Positions 10,420 to 20,734 of a DNA stretch of 64,000 bases are shown here, piece after piece. Numbering within the stretch: position 1 is the first letter of the stretch; every line of letters starts with the position of its first letter. The notes under the pieces are model-generated. The model had not been told where the DNA came from. It ran no database searches and saw nothing but the letters and a program-made list of their open reading frames with translations. The stretch is taken from positions 186,001-250,000 of the forward strand of contig OY253652.1 in assembly GCA_958009055.1 (NCBI GenBank), written 5' to 3'. The translations under genes and the position numbers were made by a program. The DNA comes from Choricystis sp. odSpoLacu1 (lineage: Eukaryota; Chlorophyta; Trebouxiophyceae).

Positions 10420-12380
10420 ATGCCTCCGCGCCCCGCGCCACCCTCCACCCCCCGCCCCCCCCCGCCTGGGCGCCCTGGTGGCCTGCGGCGCGGCGGGCGC
10501 GGTGTGCGGGTTTGCGGGCGTCGCGGCACTCGTCGCCCTGGTCACCGCCCTGGGGGACGGGGCGCACGTGGTGGAGCCGCACCAGGTGAGAGAATGGAGG
10601 GAAGTGGGGGGACCGAAATGCGAGGGCGCGGGGCGCGCCGGGAGGGCTGGCGGTGTAGGCAAAAAGACACTCCCGCCGCCAATCCGTTCCTCCCCTCTCC
10701 ACGCAGCAACGCACTCCCGCCCCCGTCGACACCGCCTCCCTGCCCACCGTCTGGCCGCCGTCCTGTGACGACGCCACCTGGCACCTCAAGCACCAGTCGT
10801 GGGATGATGGCGTGGGGGGCGGCCCCCCCGCGGGCGTGTGCACGCTCGCCCCGGGCGCGCGCGCAGGGGACGCGGGCGACTGCGGCGCCGCGATCTCGGT
10901 GCCCAAGGTGAGAGGAGATGGAGGAATTGAGTGGAGTGAATGGAGTGTCGGAGAGAAAGCGTGCGCGAGGCCAACCGCAAATGCGCATGCCGCGAAAAGC
11001 GCGGCCCTCGACGGCTCCGAACAATAACCACCCTCTCTCCACCCACACACACACCAGGTCGCCCTCATGTTCCTCACCGCCGGCACCCTGCCCCACGCGC
11101 CCACCTGGGAAGCCTGGCTGGACCGGGCGGCGGGGCTGGTGCCGGCCGACTGCGCCGCGGCCGCAGCGTGCGGCGGCCGCACGCGCGGCGACGCGTCGGC
11201 CGCGCGCCGTGTGAGTGCCGCCCTCTCCTCGTGCGACACCGCCGCGTCCTCCCTCTTCTCCATCTACGTCCACGTCCCCAAGGGTGTTTCCTTGAACGTG
11301 TCGAGTTCTTCTCGATTTTCGTCGTCCGTCATTGCGGATCGGGTGGCGACAGAGTGGGGTGGGTTCACTCTCGCCGACGCGACGCGCAGGCTGTTGGCGG
11401 CCGCGCTGCAAGACCCCCGCAACCAACGGTTCGCCCTGCTGTCTGAATCGTGTGTGCCCCTGTACTCGCCCCAGGTGAGAGTATGAAAGAGAGGGGGGGG
11501 GGGGGAGGGGGTGGACGGGGTGGAGTGAAGGCGGCGGGTGGTTTGTTGGTGGGTGGGAATGATCAGGAAGTAGCCGACTTAGTGCGCGACTTGCCCTCCC
11601 TCTTCCTGACCCCAAAAACCTTCCCCACCCCCATTTCCACACCAGACCGCCTACACCCAGCTCATGTACAACCCAAAATCACGGGTCAACGCCTGCCCCG
11701 ACGGCGTGAAACCCGACTGGCCGCTCGACGATTATCGCTACACCTGGCGCATGGCCGACGCGACGAGCGGCACGCTCACAGCCGACAAGTGGCGCAAGTC
11801 GCACCAGTGGATCGGGTTGACGCGCAAGCATGCCGCCGCAGTCGCTGCCGATGAAGCCGTGGCGGCCGCGTTCAGGGCGCACTGCACAAATGCGCCCGAC
11901 GCCGACCTGGGCGGCGCGTGGCGGTCGTGCTTCTCCGACGAACACTACTTCCCCGTCGTCCTGGCCCTGGCCGGCTGGGACGCCGAAACCGACTGTGAAG
12001 GCGACATGACGCACACAATTTGGTGCAGGGGGTGGCACTGTGTGGGGGATGCTAAACTGCACCCCAAGACGCACGCGCCGGCCGAAGTCGCGACGCCCCA
12101 CTCCCTGCAGATGCTGCGTCGATCCACCCCCGTGTCCATTGGGGCTGAGCCAGGACCTTCCTGCGCCGACACAGCCGCTGCTGCGGCAGCGGGCAGGCTG
12201 CTGGCGCGCGCGCGGGACGTCGCGTCCGCGCGCGCGCCCCCCCCTCCGCGCGGCGACGACGCGGCGTCGCTGGTGGGGGGGAGGTGCTCCCTGTTTGCCC
12301 GCAAGTTCAAGGCGGATGCCGCGGCTGGCGTGGCGGCGGCTGTGGTGTCGGTGTGTGACGAGGATGAGCGGGCGGGGTAG
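10420..12380 (+). CDS. Core-2/I-branching glycosyltransferase family (DUF266/GT14-like)
   Basis: Type II Golgi membrane protein of the plant/algal DUF266 family related to core-2/I-branching beta-1,6-GlcNAc transferases; acceptor unknown. Exons: about 10420-10585, 10707-10907, 11058-11474 and 11646-12380, about 505 residues. Family marks: MFLTAGTLPHAPTWEAWL, SIYVHVPKGVS, RFALLSESCVPLY, KSHQWIGLTRKHAAAV (basic H-W motif) and CFSDEHYFPVVLA. The N-terminus has a single hydrophobic helix (GALVACGAAGAVCGFAGVAA) preceded by a short Pro/Arg cytosolic tail. The only nearby ATG (10420) is one base out of frame with the helix across a C9 run (10455-10463), so exon 1 carries an apparent +1 break or the true start is in an unseen upstream exon. 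Stop TAG. Confidence 0.85.
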
Positions 12381-12671
12381 GGGCAAGAGAGAGGAAAACA
12401 AATTATTCACTTTTTTTCCGTCCTCGCGCGCGACTCCCAAAACATTCTAGCTCTGTGTGTGTTTCGTATTTTTGTGTCCTTCCTGAGTGGCGCCCGCCGT
12501 ACCCTCGTGCTCGAGGGGCGTGTGGCGCCGGGGGAGAGGGTCTGTGAGACAAAGACAAAACCCAAAAACTAACGGTGAAGGCTCTCCTTGCGGCCTAGTG
12601 GACTCACTTCTCTTTTTGCCTTTCCCTCTCTTCCTTTTTCGCCGCGACCCCCCGTCCTCACAAGCCGCACC

Positions 12672-14915
12672 ATGCCCCCCGCGGCTGTCAGGACGTGCGG
12701 CGCGCCGCCTTCGCCGCGCGTGCGGCAGCCGGGGCCGCACACGCCGACGGTGAGAGAGAGAGAGGGTTTTGGGGAGGGGCGAATTAGACGCGCGCGCGTT
12801 TTTCGGGGTGTGGCCGCCTCCCGCCCCCACCCCGCCTCTGCCTCCCGCCTCTGCCATCGCCCACCACTATGGCGCTGAACGAGGTGTCGGTGCACCATGC
12901 CTGGGGTCGGGGGGCGCTAAAGCGGCCCGGATGGATCGCCAACCGCCGCGACCCCCTGTTGCGCGCGGCGAGGCAAGGTACATGGGGCCAACTAGCCACC
13001 GTGTTTTGCGGGCGCCTGTGTGCCCATCCCCTCTTACCCCCCCCCCCCCCCCACAACCACTGTCTCCCCAGGCTCGACAGAAAATGGTGTCCCTGGTGGA
13101 GGTCGCCACCCGGGTCCTGCTGTCCCCCCTGCTCGCGCTCCTCTCCCTGCTCGCCGCCTCGGACAGCGTTGTGTGGGATGAGCCTGAAGGCTACCGCGCC
13201 CCTGGCTGGATGGAGAGGCGGAGGCGCGAGTGTGAGTGTGATGAAAGGGAGAGGAGAGAGGAGGAGGGGGTGAGGGAGGGAGGCACCACACCGTTGCTCA
13301 CCCCTTTTCGCTCTCTCTCCCTTTTTCACACACACAGGCTCCTCGCTCCGCCTGCGCCTCGCCACCCTCCTCTCCACAGCCCTCCACCGCGCCGCCGCCC
13401 TGGAGGCCACCCTGGAGTCTGATGCCAAGCTGGTGCTGGGCCGGTTTGCGGCGTCCGCCGCTGACTCGGCCATGCTGACGGTGCAAGGCGTCCTGTACTA
13501 TGCCTCGCTCCACACGCTCTCCTTTTTCGGCGTCGAGAAAGCCGTCTTCGCCTTCAAGTCCGACCTGGAGCGCGCGGTGTGCGCCCTGTCCAACACGTGG
13601 CACACGTGTGCGGATGGCAGCAAGCACCCGTACTCGCTGCTGTCGTCCATGGATGCTGAGTTTTCGACGCCGGGGTACACGCCCGCCACCGACGTCCCGA
13701 CCCCCCCCTCCGCCACCCCCGACACCGCCACCAACGCCCACTTTGCGGCCCTCGCCTGCAAAGCGGTGTACGAGCGGGATGCTGTCGTGGCCGACATCGT
13801 GGAGCGGGGGTGGGGGTTGAGGCTGGTGGCGCGCGGGCGCGTGCCGGCTCACTGGACGGACGACCACTGGGTGCCGGATTTGGTCTGGTTTGCCGCAGAA
13901 ACAGAGACCGGCATTGTGCTCGCTCTCAAGGGTGCTGACCCATTGTGGCAGGTCAACCTGAAGGCGGACCCACCCACCTCCAAAGCGAGGCGGGAGGGGA
14001 TCACGGGTGCCGTGCACTGTGGCCTGTGGCGCGGCCTCCACCAGCCCGCGCCCGGGGAGCCGGCTGGCACGACCGTCATGGACACCCTGGTGCGTGCGTT
14101 AGCGTCAACTCCGTCCACCAAACCCATCATCCTGACGGGGCACTCGCTGGGGGGTGGGCTGGCCGCGCTGCTGGCGGCCGCGCTGCACGCGCGCGCGCGC
14201 GCCGCTCGCCAACCGTGTCGCCGCCGTCTTCACGTTTGCCGCCCCCCGCTACGGCGACGCCGAGTTTGCTGAAGCCTTCAACACCGCCTACGCGGGGCGC
14301 GCCTTCCGCTACGTCCACGCCTCCGACATGGTGTGCAAGCTGCCGCCCGCGGGGTGTGGGTATGGGGCGGCGGCCGCGCAGCGGTTTATCACCTCGTTCT
14401 CCGTCGACGCCCTTTGGCCCTCCCTGGCCTTTGGCCGGCGCACCGGCGCGCCCGCCCGCCCCACCGCCACGCGCTCTGCCTCCGGCCGCATCCTGCGCGA
14501 GGAGGACGACCTCGACCGCGTCCGCTTCTGGACGGCGTGGGAGGATCGGGGGGCGTGGCTGTTTTCGGCTGCCAAGCTCGCGCGGGCGGCCACGCGCGGC
14601 GACGAGCCGCGCGTGCGCACCGCCCTGCGGGCCGCCCTGCTGGCGGTCCCCGGCTTCTCTGACCACTTCCTGTGCGACTATGAGCGCGCCCTGCGCCAGG
14701 AGCTGATGGCGCAGCAGGCGCAGGCCGCGGCCGCGGCGGGCGCGGTCGCCGTCGGCGCGGCGGCGCCCGCGCCCCTGCCGGCCACCACCGCGTCTCCCTT
14801 TGCCACGGTGCAGGTGGTGTCCCGGTCCACCGCCAAGGCGGCCCCCGTGGCGACGGTGGGGCTGCCGCCATCGGGGCGGCGGGTGGCCACGCTGGCGGCG
14901 CGGCGTAAAGGGTGA
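12672..14915 (+). CDS. Class-3 lipase (alpha/beta hydrolase), one frame break
   Basis: Lipase_3/DAG-lipase-like serine hydrolase acting on acylglycerols. Well supported exons are 13072-13231 and 13338-14915. Candidate 5' exons are 12672-12749 (phase 0, compatible with 13072) and a segment starting at ATG 12869 whose donor phase does not fit, so the 5' end is uncertain. The protein has a hydrophobic helix (VLLSPLLALLSLLAA), a long N-terminal helical region, ILALKG-like strands, nucleophile elbow ILTGHSLGGGLAALLAAAL, VFTFAAPRYGD, and the acid region FRYVHASDMVCKLPPAG. FSDHFLCDYERAL near the end is a candidate for the catalytic histidine. The frame breaks just after the elbow, at the (GC)n tract 14188-14202, and resumes with LANRVAAVFTFAAPRYGD. 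Stop TGA. Confidence 0.8.
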
Positions 14916-15656
14916 TGAGGGATTTTCCGCCGGAAAAAGAAAAAAGAGCTCCCTCTTTTTTCTTTTTCCGGCGACTGCTGGCAGAAAAACACGCGTGCAT
15001 TATGCGGGCTTTGTGCCCGACTCAGCGCGCGCTCTGGGCCTGGTCTCTGGAAATGAGTTGTGTGTGGCTGGCCGGATTTTTCCTTCTGCCCTCTCCCCCC
15101 CCCCCCCTCCATCATTGTTCCTGCCCGCCCTCTTCCACTCCATTTCATCCCTCCCGTGGTCGCACACCTCTCCCCCCCGCGATCTCGACTGGGTTCGTGA
15201 ACCTCTAACAAACCCTATCCCCATTCCTCCCATTCTTTCGTTCGGTCTTTTTCGTTTCCATCACCCCCCTCACCTCTCTCGCGTGCGGCTTTTTTTCCAC
15301 CCTCGCGTCCCCCGCGTCCGATTGATTTTGCTAAACCGGTTGCCCACGCTTTCTGCTAGGTCTCGAAAGCGTCCAGGCCTCTCTCGATCGGGACGCCTGG
15401 GGACGCGGTGTGAGAGAGAGTTTGTGTGTGTGTGTGTGGATGACTTTCTTTTCGCGTCGTGTTGTTTCTTGCCATCGTTCCTTTTTCTTTTTTGGCGTGT
15501 GCTGTGCCCCCCCCGCTGGCGTGATTTCTGTATAACAAACAAATCCAGACGTTGACCGCCTTTGAGAAAAAAAGAAAGAGAGTGTCCCTGATGAGAGAGA
15601 AAAAGCGTTTTTCTTTGCACAAACCGATCGATCACCCCCTCCCCACCCCCCCTCTC
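14916..15656. other. Convergent intergenic region, lipase / LRR protein
   Basis: These 741 bases lie between two converging stop codons. They hold the perfect hairpin at 14928-14973, a C13 run at 15095-15107, a (TG)n tract near 15423-15438 and CT-rich stretches. No ORF with recognisable protein was found. It should hold both 3' UTRs. Confidence 0.55.
14928..14973. repeat. Perfect 21-bp inverted repeat 12 bases after the lipase stop
   Basis: Arms 14928-14948 and 14953-14973 are exactly complementary over 21 bases with a 4-base loop (CTCC). The stem is GC at its base (CGCCGG) and A/T-rich above. In the lipase transcript it would form a very stable hairpin at the start of the 3' UTR. Confidence 0.9.
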
Positions 15657-17570
15657 TCAAAACACAATCGTGATGTCGCGCCCCCCTCCCAACTCGGCCA
15701 CCATGTCCAGCGCCTCCGTCAACGCCACCTGCCCAAACCTGCCGATGTAGTTGGCGTTGACTTTGAGGGAGCGCGGGGCGGCGGTGGGGTTGGCTTTGAG
15801 CGCCTGCGCGAGCGCGCACGCGCCGTCGTCTTTCACATCGTTGTACCCAATGTCGAGTTCGATCAAGCCGTCCCCCTCCGCCTCGCGCAGGGCGCGGCCC
15901 AAGGAGGCGGCGCCCGCGGGTCCCAGGCCGTTGCCGCGCAGGTCGAGCGTGGTCAAAGAGGGAAGGTACATGAGAAGGTCGGCAGCGGCCGCCCCCCCTT
16001 TCGGGCCGAGCTTGCACCACCCCAGCTTCAGCGTGACCACCCGCGACTCGTGCTTCAGCGCGTCCACGATGGAGGCGGCCCCGCCTTCTGTGAGGGGGTT
16101 GGTGGACAGTTCCAGCGTGGTGAGGGTGGTGTTGCCTTTCAAAGCTGTCCCCAGGGACGCAGCGCCGGCAGGCCCAATGTTGTTGCCGCCCAGGTCCAGG
16201 GTTTTCAACGTCTCATCCCCTGCCAACGCGCCCGCCAGCGCCGCCGCCCCCGCGTCCCCGAGGTCGTTCATGTAGGCGTTGACGTCGGTGAGGGTGCGGC
16301 GGGACAGGAGTTTGGCGATCGCGGCCGCGCCGTCAGCGCCCGCCTCGTTGTGACCAACATCCAACACTTTGATCCCGGCCGCAGACGGCGGCCTGGCCGC
16401 CAGGGCGTCGCACACGGCCACGACGCCGGCGTCCCCCAACTCGTTGGCCTTGAGCTTGAGCTCTGTCAGCGTCGTGTTGGAGCGCAGCGCGGCCGCCAGC
16501 GCGGCGCCGCCATCCGCACCCACATAATTGTCGGACAGGCCGAGCGTGGCCAGGGCCTCGGTTGACGCCAGGGCGTCTGCGAGGGCGGTGGCACCCGCGA
16601 CATCAATCGCGTTGCCCGACAGGTCGAGGCGGGTGAGTGTCGTGTTCAGTTTCAGGGCCTCCGCCAACGCCGCGGCCCCCCTGTCCCCAATCCCGTTGGC
16701 CGCCAGGTTGAGCGTCGTGATGGATGCATTGGTGGCCACAGTCTTGGCCAACGCTTCCGCGCCGTCGTCGCCAATCGAGTTGGTGTCGAGGGACAGGGTC
16801 GCGAGGTGCGAATTCTGGGCCAGCACCTCACCCAGTGTCGCCGCTCCAACTGCGGTCAGCCCGTTCTTGGACAGGTCCAGCGCGTCCAGGCGCGTGTTGT
16901 AGGGCAGGGCAAAGGCGACGTAGGCGAGCCCCTCGTCGCCCAGAGTTTTGGCGGAAAGGTCGGCAGCGAGGCCTGCGCGCAGTTCGTCTGCAAACCCATT
17001 CAATCTGCTGGCCGACTCCTTGGCCAGGGCGCGTGCCGCGGACGCAGTCTTCAGTTTGGGCAGGCCGGTGCCCGCCGCTTTCTGGATGGCGATGGCAGCC
17101 GCGCCGACGGCGGCAAGGGCCGCGACGCCGGTCAGACCGATCGTCCAAAAGGAGGTGCTGGACCCACCCGTCGATGGGGTGGCGGGCGCCGCCTTGACCA
17201 ACCGCGTCGCCCCGGCGGTGGTGCCGCCCGCCCGCACGCGCGCGGCGGGGGCGGCGGACACTTCGTCATCCTCGGACGCTGTCGCGACCGCGCCCGCCTC
17301 CTCGAATGCAGCCTCCTCTGCATCCACCTCTTCAGCCACTGTGAGCTCGTCACACACGTCGTCGTCCTCAAACTCGCCGTCGTCAGTGTCGAGGGGAGGG
17401 GGCGGCGCGCGGGCGGGCGGCGGGTCGCGCTTGCCAAACAGGCCGGCCACAGCCACGCGCCGGGGGGGGGCGGTGCGAGGCAGACGGTGTGCCGGCCGTG
17501 GTGCGCGTGGTGTGGGGAGGGGGGTCGCCGGGCGGGCCGGGGCCAGGGTGGAGGCGCGGGCGGCTGCCAT
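15657..17570 (-). CDS. Plastid-targeted, membrane-anchored leucine-rich-repeat protein (RNase-inhibitor type)
   Basis: Intronless, about 637 residues from ATG 17570; an upstream in-frame ATG at 17765 gives a less natural N-terminus. The start MAAARASTLAPARPATPLPT followed by an Arg/Pro-rich stretch and VAVAGLF looks like a chloroplast transit peptide. An acidic segment (DDGEFEDDDVCDELTVAEE) follows, then one hydrophobic helix (TIGLTGVAALAAVGAAAIAI), then about a dozen 28-residue LRRs of the ribonuclease-inhibitor/NLRC3 type (for example NTTLTRLDLSGNAIDVAGA and HLATLSLDTNSIGDDGAEAL). These make a curved protein-binding solenoid. No catalytic domain is seen, so a scaffold or receptor role in a plastid membrane is inferred only. 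It diverges from the gene at 17835. Stop TGA. Confidence 0.82.
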   Translation of the reverse strand: MAAARASTLAPARPATPLPTPRAPRPAHRLPRTAPPRRVAVAGLFGKRDPPPARAPPPPLDTDDGEFEDDDVCDELTVAEEVDAEEAAFEEAGAVATASEDDEVSAAPAARVRAGGTTAGATRLVKAAPATPSTGGSSTSFWTIGLTGVAALAAVGAAAIAIQKAAGTGLPKLKTASAARALAKESASRLNGFADELRAGLAADLSAKTLGDEGLAYVAFALPYNTRLDALDLSKNGLTAVGAATLGEVLAQNSHLATLSLDTNSIGDDGAEALAKTVATNASITTLNLAANGIGDRGAAALAEALKLNTTLTRLDLSGNAIDVAGATALADALASTEALATLGLSDNYVGADGGAALAAALRSNTTLTELKLKANELGDAGVVAVCDALAARPPSAAGIKVLDVGHNEAGADGAAAIAKLLSRRTLTDVNAYMNDLGDAGAAALAGALAGDETLKTLDLGGNNIGPAGAASLGTALKGNTTLTTLELSTNPLTEGGAASIVDALKHESRVVTLKLGWCKLGPKGGAAAADLLMYLPSLTTLDLRGNGLGPAGAASLGRALREAEGDGLIELDIGYNDVKDDGACALAQALKANPTAAPRSLKVNANYIGRFGQVALTEALDMVAELGGGRDITIVF

Positions 17571-17834
17571 CTGTGGTGTGCCGGGGGGGACGCGCGGGGG
17601 GGGGGGGGGGGGGGGGACGCCGGCGCAGCGGCCTGTGGCTCTGGTGCGTGCCACCACAAGCCGCAACGTGCGTGCGAGGTGTGCGGAATGCGCGTGGCGG
17701 ACAGACAGAGAGGGGCCACTGCCGTCGAGAAAAAAACGCGGTTTCGCTCTGTCGCTGGGCGTCACATCTCTTCGTCACATCTCTTCCCCCCATCTCTCTT
17801 CCCGTCCCTCGTCCCCCTGTTTTCCTGTCCCCAC
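17571..17834. promoter_or_regulatory. Divergent promoter, LRR protein / plastid unknown
   Basis: This 264-base interval lies between two divergent starts, both encoding predicted plastid proteins. It contains the G21 run and CT-rich tracts before the plus-strand ATG. Shared regulation is an inference from arrangement. Confidence 0.4.
17596..17616. repeat. G21 homopolymer in a divergent promoter
   Basis: A run of 21 G lies 26 bases upstream of the LRR-protein ATG (minus strand) and about 220 bases upstream of the plastid-protein ATG (plus strand). It could form a G-quadruplex. The length is likely to be unstable or miscounted. Confidence 0.85.
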
Positions 17835-18937
17835 ATGCGTCTGCACACGCCCCCCTCCACCGCGTTGACCTTCGCCCGGCGCCCGGTCGCGGTCCCGCGC
17901 GCGGCTCCCGGCGCGCGGCGGGCGACCGTGCGCGCCGCGGCGGAGGCGGCCCCCTACGGCGTGACGCCCACGACAGACCCGGACGCCTACATCGTGCTGG
18001 TGAGTGTGGAGAAAAAAAAAACACGGGGGAGGTGTCGAGAGAGAGGGAGAGGGCGACGGGCGTGGGCGCGGTGGGCGGCGCTCTCGAGACGCCGGCGTCT
18101 CGCGTCGTCGCCGTGCCCTCGCGCCCTCCCCCGCTCCCTGGCCGTCTTGTGCCGCGCTTTGTCAACAACTGGCACTCCCGCTGGTCGACGAGGCAGACGC
18201 ATGGGCAGAGCAGCGCAGCCCCACCCGCACTGCGCTCCCCATTCTCGTTTGGCCATTCGAGAACTTTTCTCTTGCTCGCTGTTCTTCGCTCGCCGCCGTC
18301 TCTCTCTCGACCCTCTTTTTCTTATCCCCCCACTCCACACCCTCCCCAGGGCCTCGCCCACTGCTTCCGCATGGCGGACGGCGGCCTCACCCCCGTCACC
18401 ATCGTGGAGCCCGTGTCCGCCAACTCGCTGGAGTGCATGGCGGCGGGGGGGGCGACCTCGTTTTCGCAGGTCACGGCCGTGCGTGCAAAAACCGCGCTCG
18501 ACCGCACCTTCGCCTCCTCCCTCCCCCCCGCCTGGTCGGCCGCCCCTCTCTGCGACGAGTGGGAGGCCCGCATCGGGGCGTGTGCGAGGACGTGGGCCAG
18601 GCCGCACGCGGTGGACGCGTTGATGGATTTGGTGCCGCTTGGCGCCATCAAAGACGGGTGGAACTCCACCGCCGCCGACGGCGCCCACAAACGCGTCCTG
18701 GGCGCGGTGGTCGAAGTCAAGGACGATGACAACGTCAAACAGGACATGAGCATTGACGTGTACGGGCGTGGCGACAAGGCGGGGGCTGTGGAAGGGCGGG
18801 GTTCGGAAACGGTGGGGCCTGCCCGCTCGGAAGACCCCTCTGCTGGCGCCCCCGTGTCATCTGCGCGCGTGGCCAAGGCGGGGGCCAAGGCGGCCGCCCC
18901 GGCGGACGATGATTTGGACGCGTTGCTGGGGCTGTGA
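17835..18937 (+). CDS. Uncharacterised plastid-targeted protein
   Basis: I do not recognise the family. Two exons, 17835-17999 and 18350-18937 (about 250 residues), joined in phase 0 by a 350-base intron with GTGAGTGTGG donor and CCCCAG acceptor. The N-terminus MRLHTPPSTALTFARRP...RRATVRAAAEA is a typical green-lineage chloroplast transit peptide with a VRA cleavage-like site. The mature part contains DAYIVLGLAHCFRMADG, VTIVEPVSANSLECMAAGG and RPHAVDALMDLVPLGAI, suggesting one compact alpha/beta domain. The C-terminus is Ala/Gly-rich and ends in an acidic DDDLDALLGL. No membrane span. Stop TGA. Confidence 0.65.
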
Positions 18938-19254
18938 TGTGTGTGTTTTGAGAGAGGGAGAGAAGCAGAGAGGGGGGCAAAAGGGCGAGTGTTTTTTTCT
19001 TTTTCTGCGCGTCGCCAGGTTTCTCTTTGGTGGCTTTTCTTTTGTGCTTTGGTTTGTTCGTGATGGAGCTGTGTGGCGTCGTGCGCCTTGAGTGTGTAGA
19101 CCGTGTTTCCCTTCCACCGAGGAGAGAGGACAGAGAGAGGCGAAACGCCGCTGACCACACTCTCTCAAACCGCGCGCCCGCGACGCAGCGGCCTCCCCTC
19201 CTCCCCTTCCTCTGCCTCCTCTGCGCCACCTTTTCCACCCTCCCCCCTCCCCCA
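18938..19254. other. Intergenic between two plus-strand genes
   Basis: These 317 bases begin with a GA-rich tract directly after the stop codon and end with a CT-rich tract before the FBPase ATG. They should be 3' UTR plus FBPase promoter. Nothing else was recognised. Confidence 0.5.
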
Positions 19255-20540
19255 ATGGCCACCACCCTGGACCTGGCCCGCCCTTCCGCGGCGGGGGCCA
19301 GCACCCACAACGAGATGCTGGGCGCGACCAACCCGGAGACGCTGTCGACGTGGCTGCTCAACTCGCAGGTTTGTGCGTGTGTGGGGAGGAGTGTGTGTCG
19401 TGTGCGCGCTGTGCACGGGGGGCGGGGAGGTGGGGGAGGCGGAGGCCGGGGGGCGGGGTGGCGTTTTTCTCCACCACCAATCGACGCCTCGAGACGCGAC
19501 GCACCCTCTCCACCCACCCCACCCACACACAGCACGCCCTCGCCCCCACCGCCCGCGGCTCCCTCACCATCCTGCTCAACTCAATCTGCGTGGCCTGCAA
19601 GTACGTCCAGAACGCGGTGCGCAAGGCGGGGCTGGCAGGCATGCTAGGCTTGGCCGGCGACACCAACGTCCAGGGCGAAGACCAGAAGAAGCTCGACGTC
19701 CTGGCCAACGAAGCCTTCATGAATATACTGTCCCGGTGCGGCCAGTGTGGCCTGCTGGTGAGTGAGGAAGATGAGGCGCCCACTGTGGTGCCGGCTGGGA
19801 CTGCGGGACCTTATGCAGTCGTCTTTGACCCCCTGGACGGCTCCTCCAACATCGACTGCGCCGTCTCCATCGGCACCATCTACGGCATCTTCAAGCTGCC
19901 CGATCGCGACGGAGAGCTGCCCCCTGCCGACGGGAGTGACGTGTTGGTGCCTGGTGCCAAACTGGTGGCCGCTGGCTACTGCCTCTACGGCTCCTCCTGC
20001 GCCATGGTGCTGTCCGTCAACGGCGCCCCCCCCTCCGTCTTCACGCTGGACCCCCCCCTGGGCGAGTTTGTGTTGACGAGCGACAGAGTGACCGTGCCGC
20101 GCGCGGGGTCGATTTATTCGGTCAACGAAGGCAACGCGTGCCAGTGGGATGCTGGCACCACCGCCGCCGTGGACGCGTGCAAGCGCCCCAACGCGTCCCC
20201 CGACGGCAAGCCCAAGTCGGCGCGGTACGTGGGGTCCATGGTGGCCGACGTTCACAGGACGCTGCTGTATGGCGGCGTCTTCCTTTACCCCGCCGACACA
20301 AAGTCACGCCGCGGCAAGCTGCGCCTCCTCTATGAAGGCGCCCCCATGGCCTACATCATGGAGGCGGCGGGCGGGGCCGCGATCGCGGGGCCTGGGGTGA
20401 GGGTGTTGGATGTCGTGCCGTCGAGTGTGCACTGCCGCACGCCCGTGTTCCTGGGGTCGGTGGGCGACGTGGGCGCCGTGGAGGCGGCGCTGGCGGCGGA
20501 TGGAGACCACCTGCAGCTGCGGTCGACGCAGCTGTGCTGA
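19255..20540 (+). CDS. FBP: Fructose-1,6-bisphosphatase, cytosolic type
   Basis: Hydrolyses fructose-1,6-bisphosphate to fructose-6-phosphate in gluconeogenesis and sucrose or storage-carbon synthesis. Exon 1 19255-19368 (38 codons) and exon 2 19533-20540, phase 0, GTTTGT donor, 373 residues. Metal and substrate signature VVFDPLDGSSNIDCAVSIGT, then GYCLYGSSCAMVLS, YSVNEGNACQWD, YVGSMVADVHRTLLYGGVF, and KLRLLYEGAPMAYIMEAAGG. The protein has no evident transit peptide, and the segment between GTIYGIF and VAAGYC is short, without the cysteine-bearing redox loop of plastid FBPase, so the cytosolic isoform is favoured. Stop TGA, directly followed by a GA-rich tract. Confidence 0.94.
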
Positions 20541-20734
20541 GAGAAGGAGAGAGAGAAGGAGAGAGGAGCGACAATTTTGACCCCACCCTCAAACTTTTTT
20601 TTCCAACACAAACCCAAGGAAAAAAAAACAGGGCACCACACGCGAGTGCCTCGCGTGACGCCAACTTCAATTTTGTTTCATGTGTGAAAAACCAGAGAAG
20701 GCGAGAGAGAGAGGTTCTCTGATCACATCATTTT

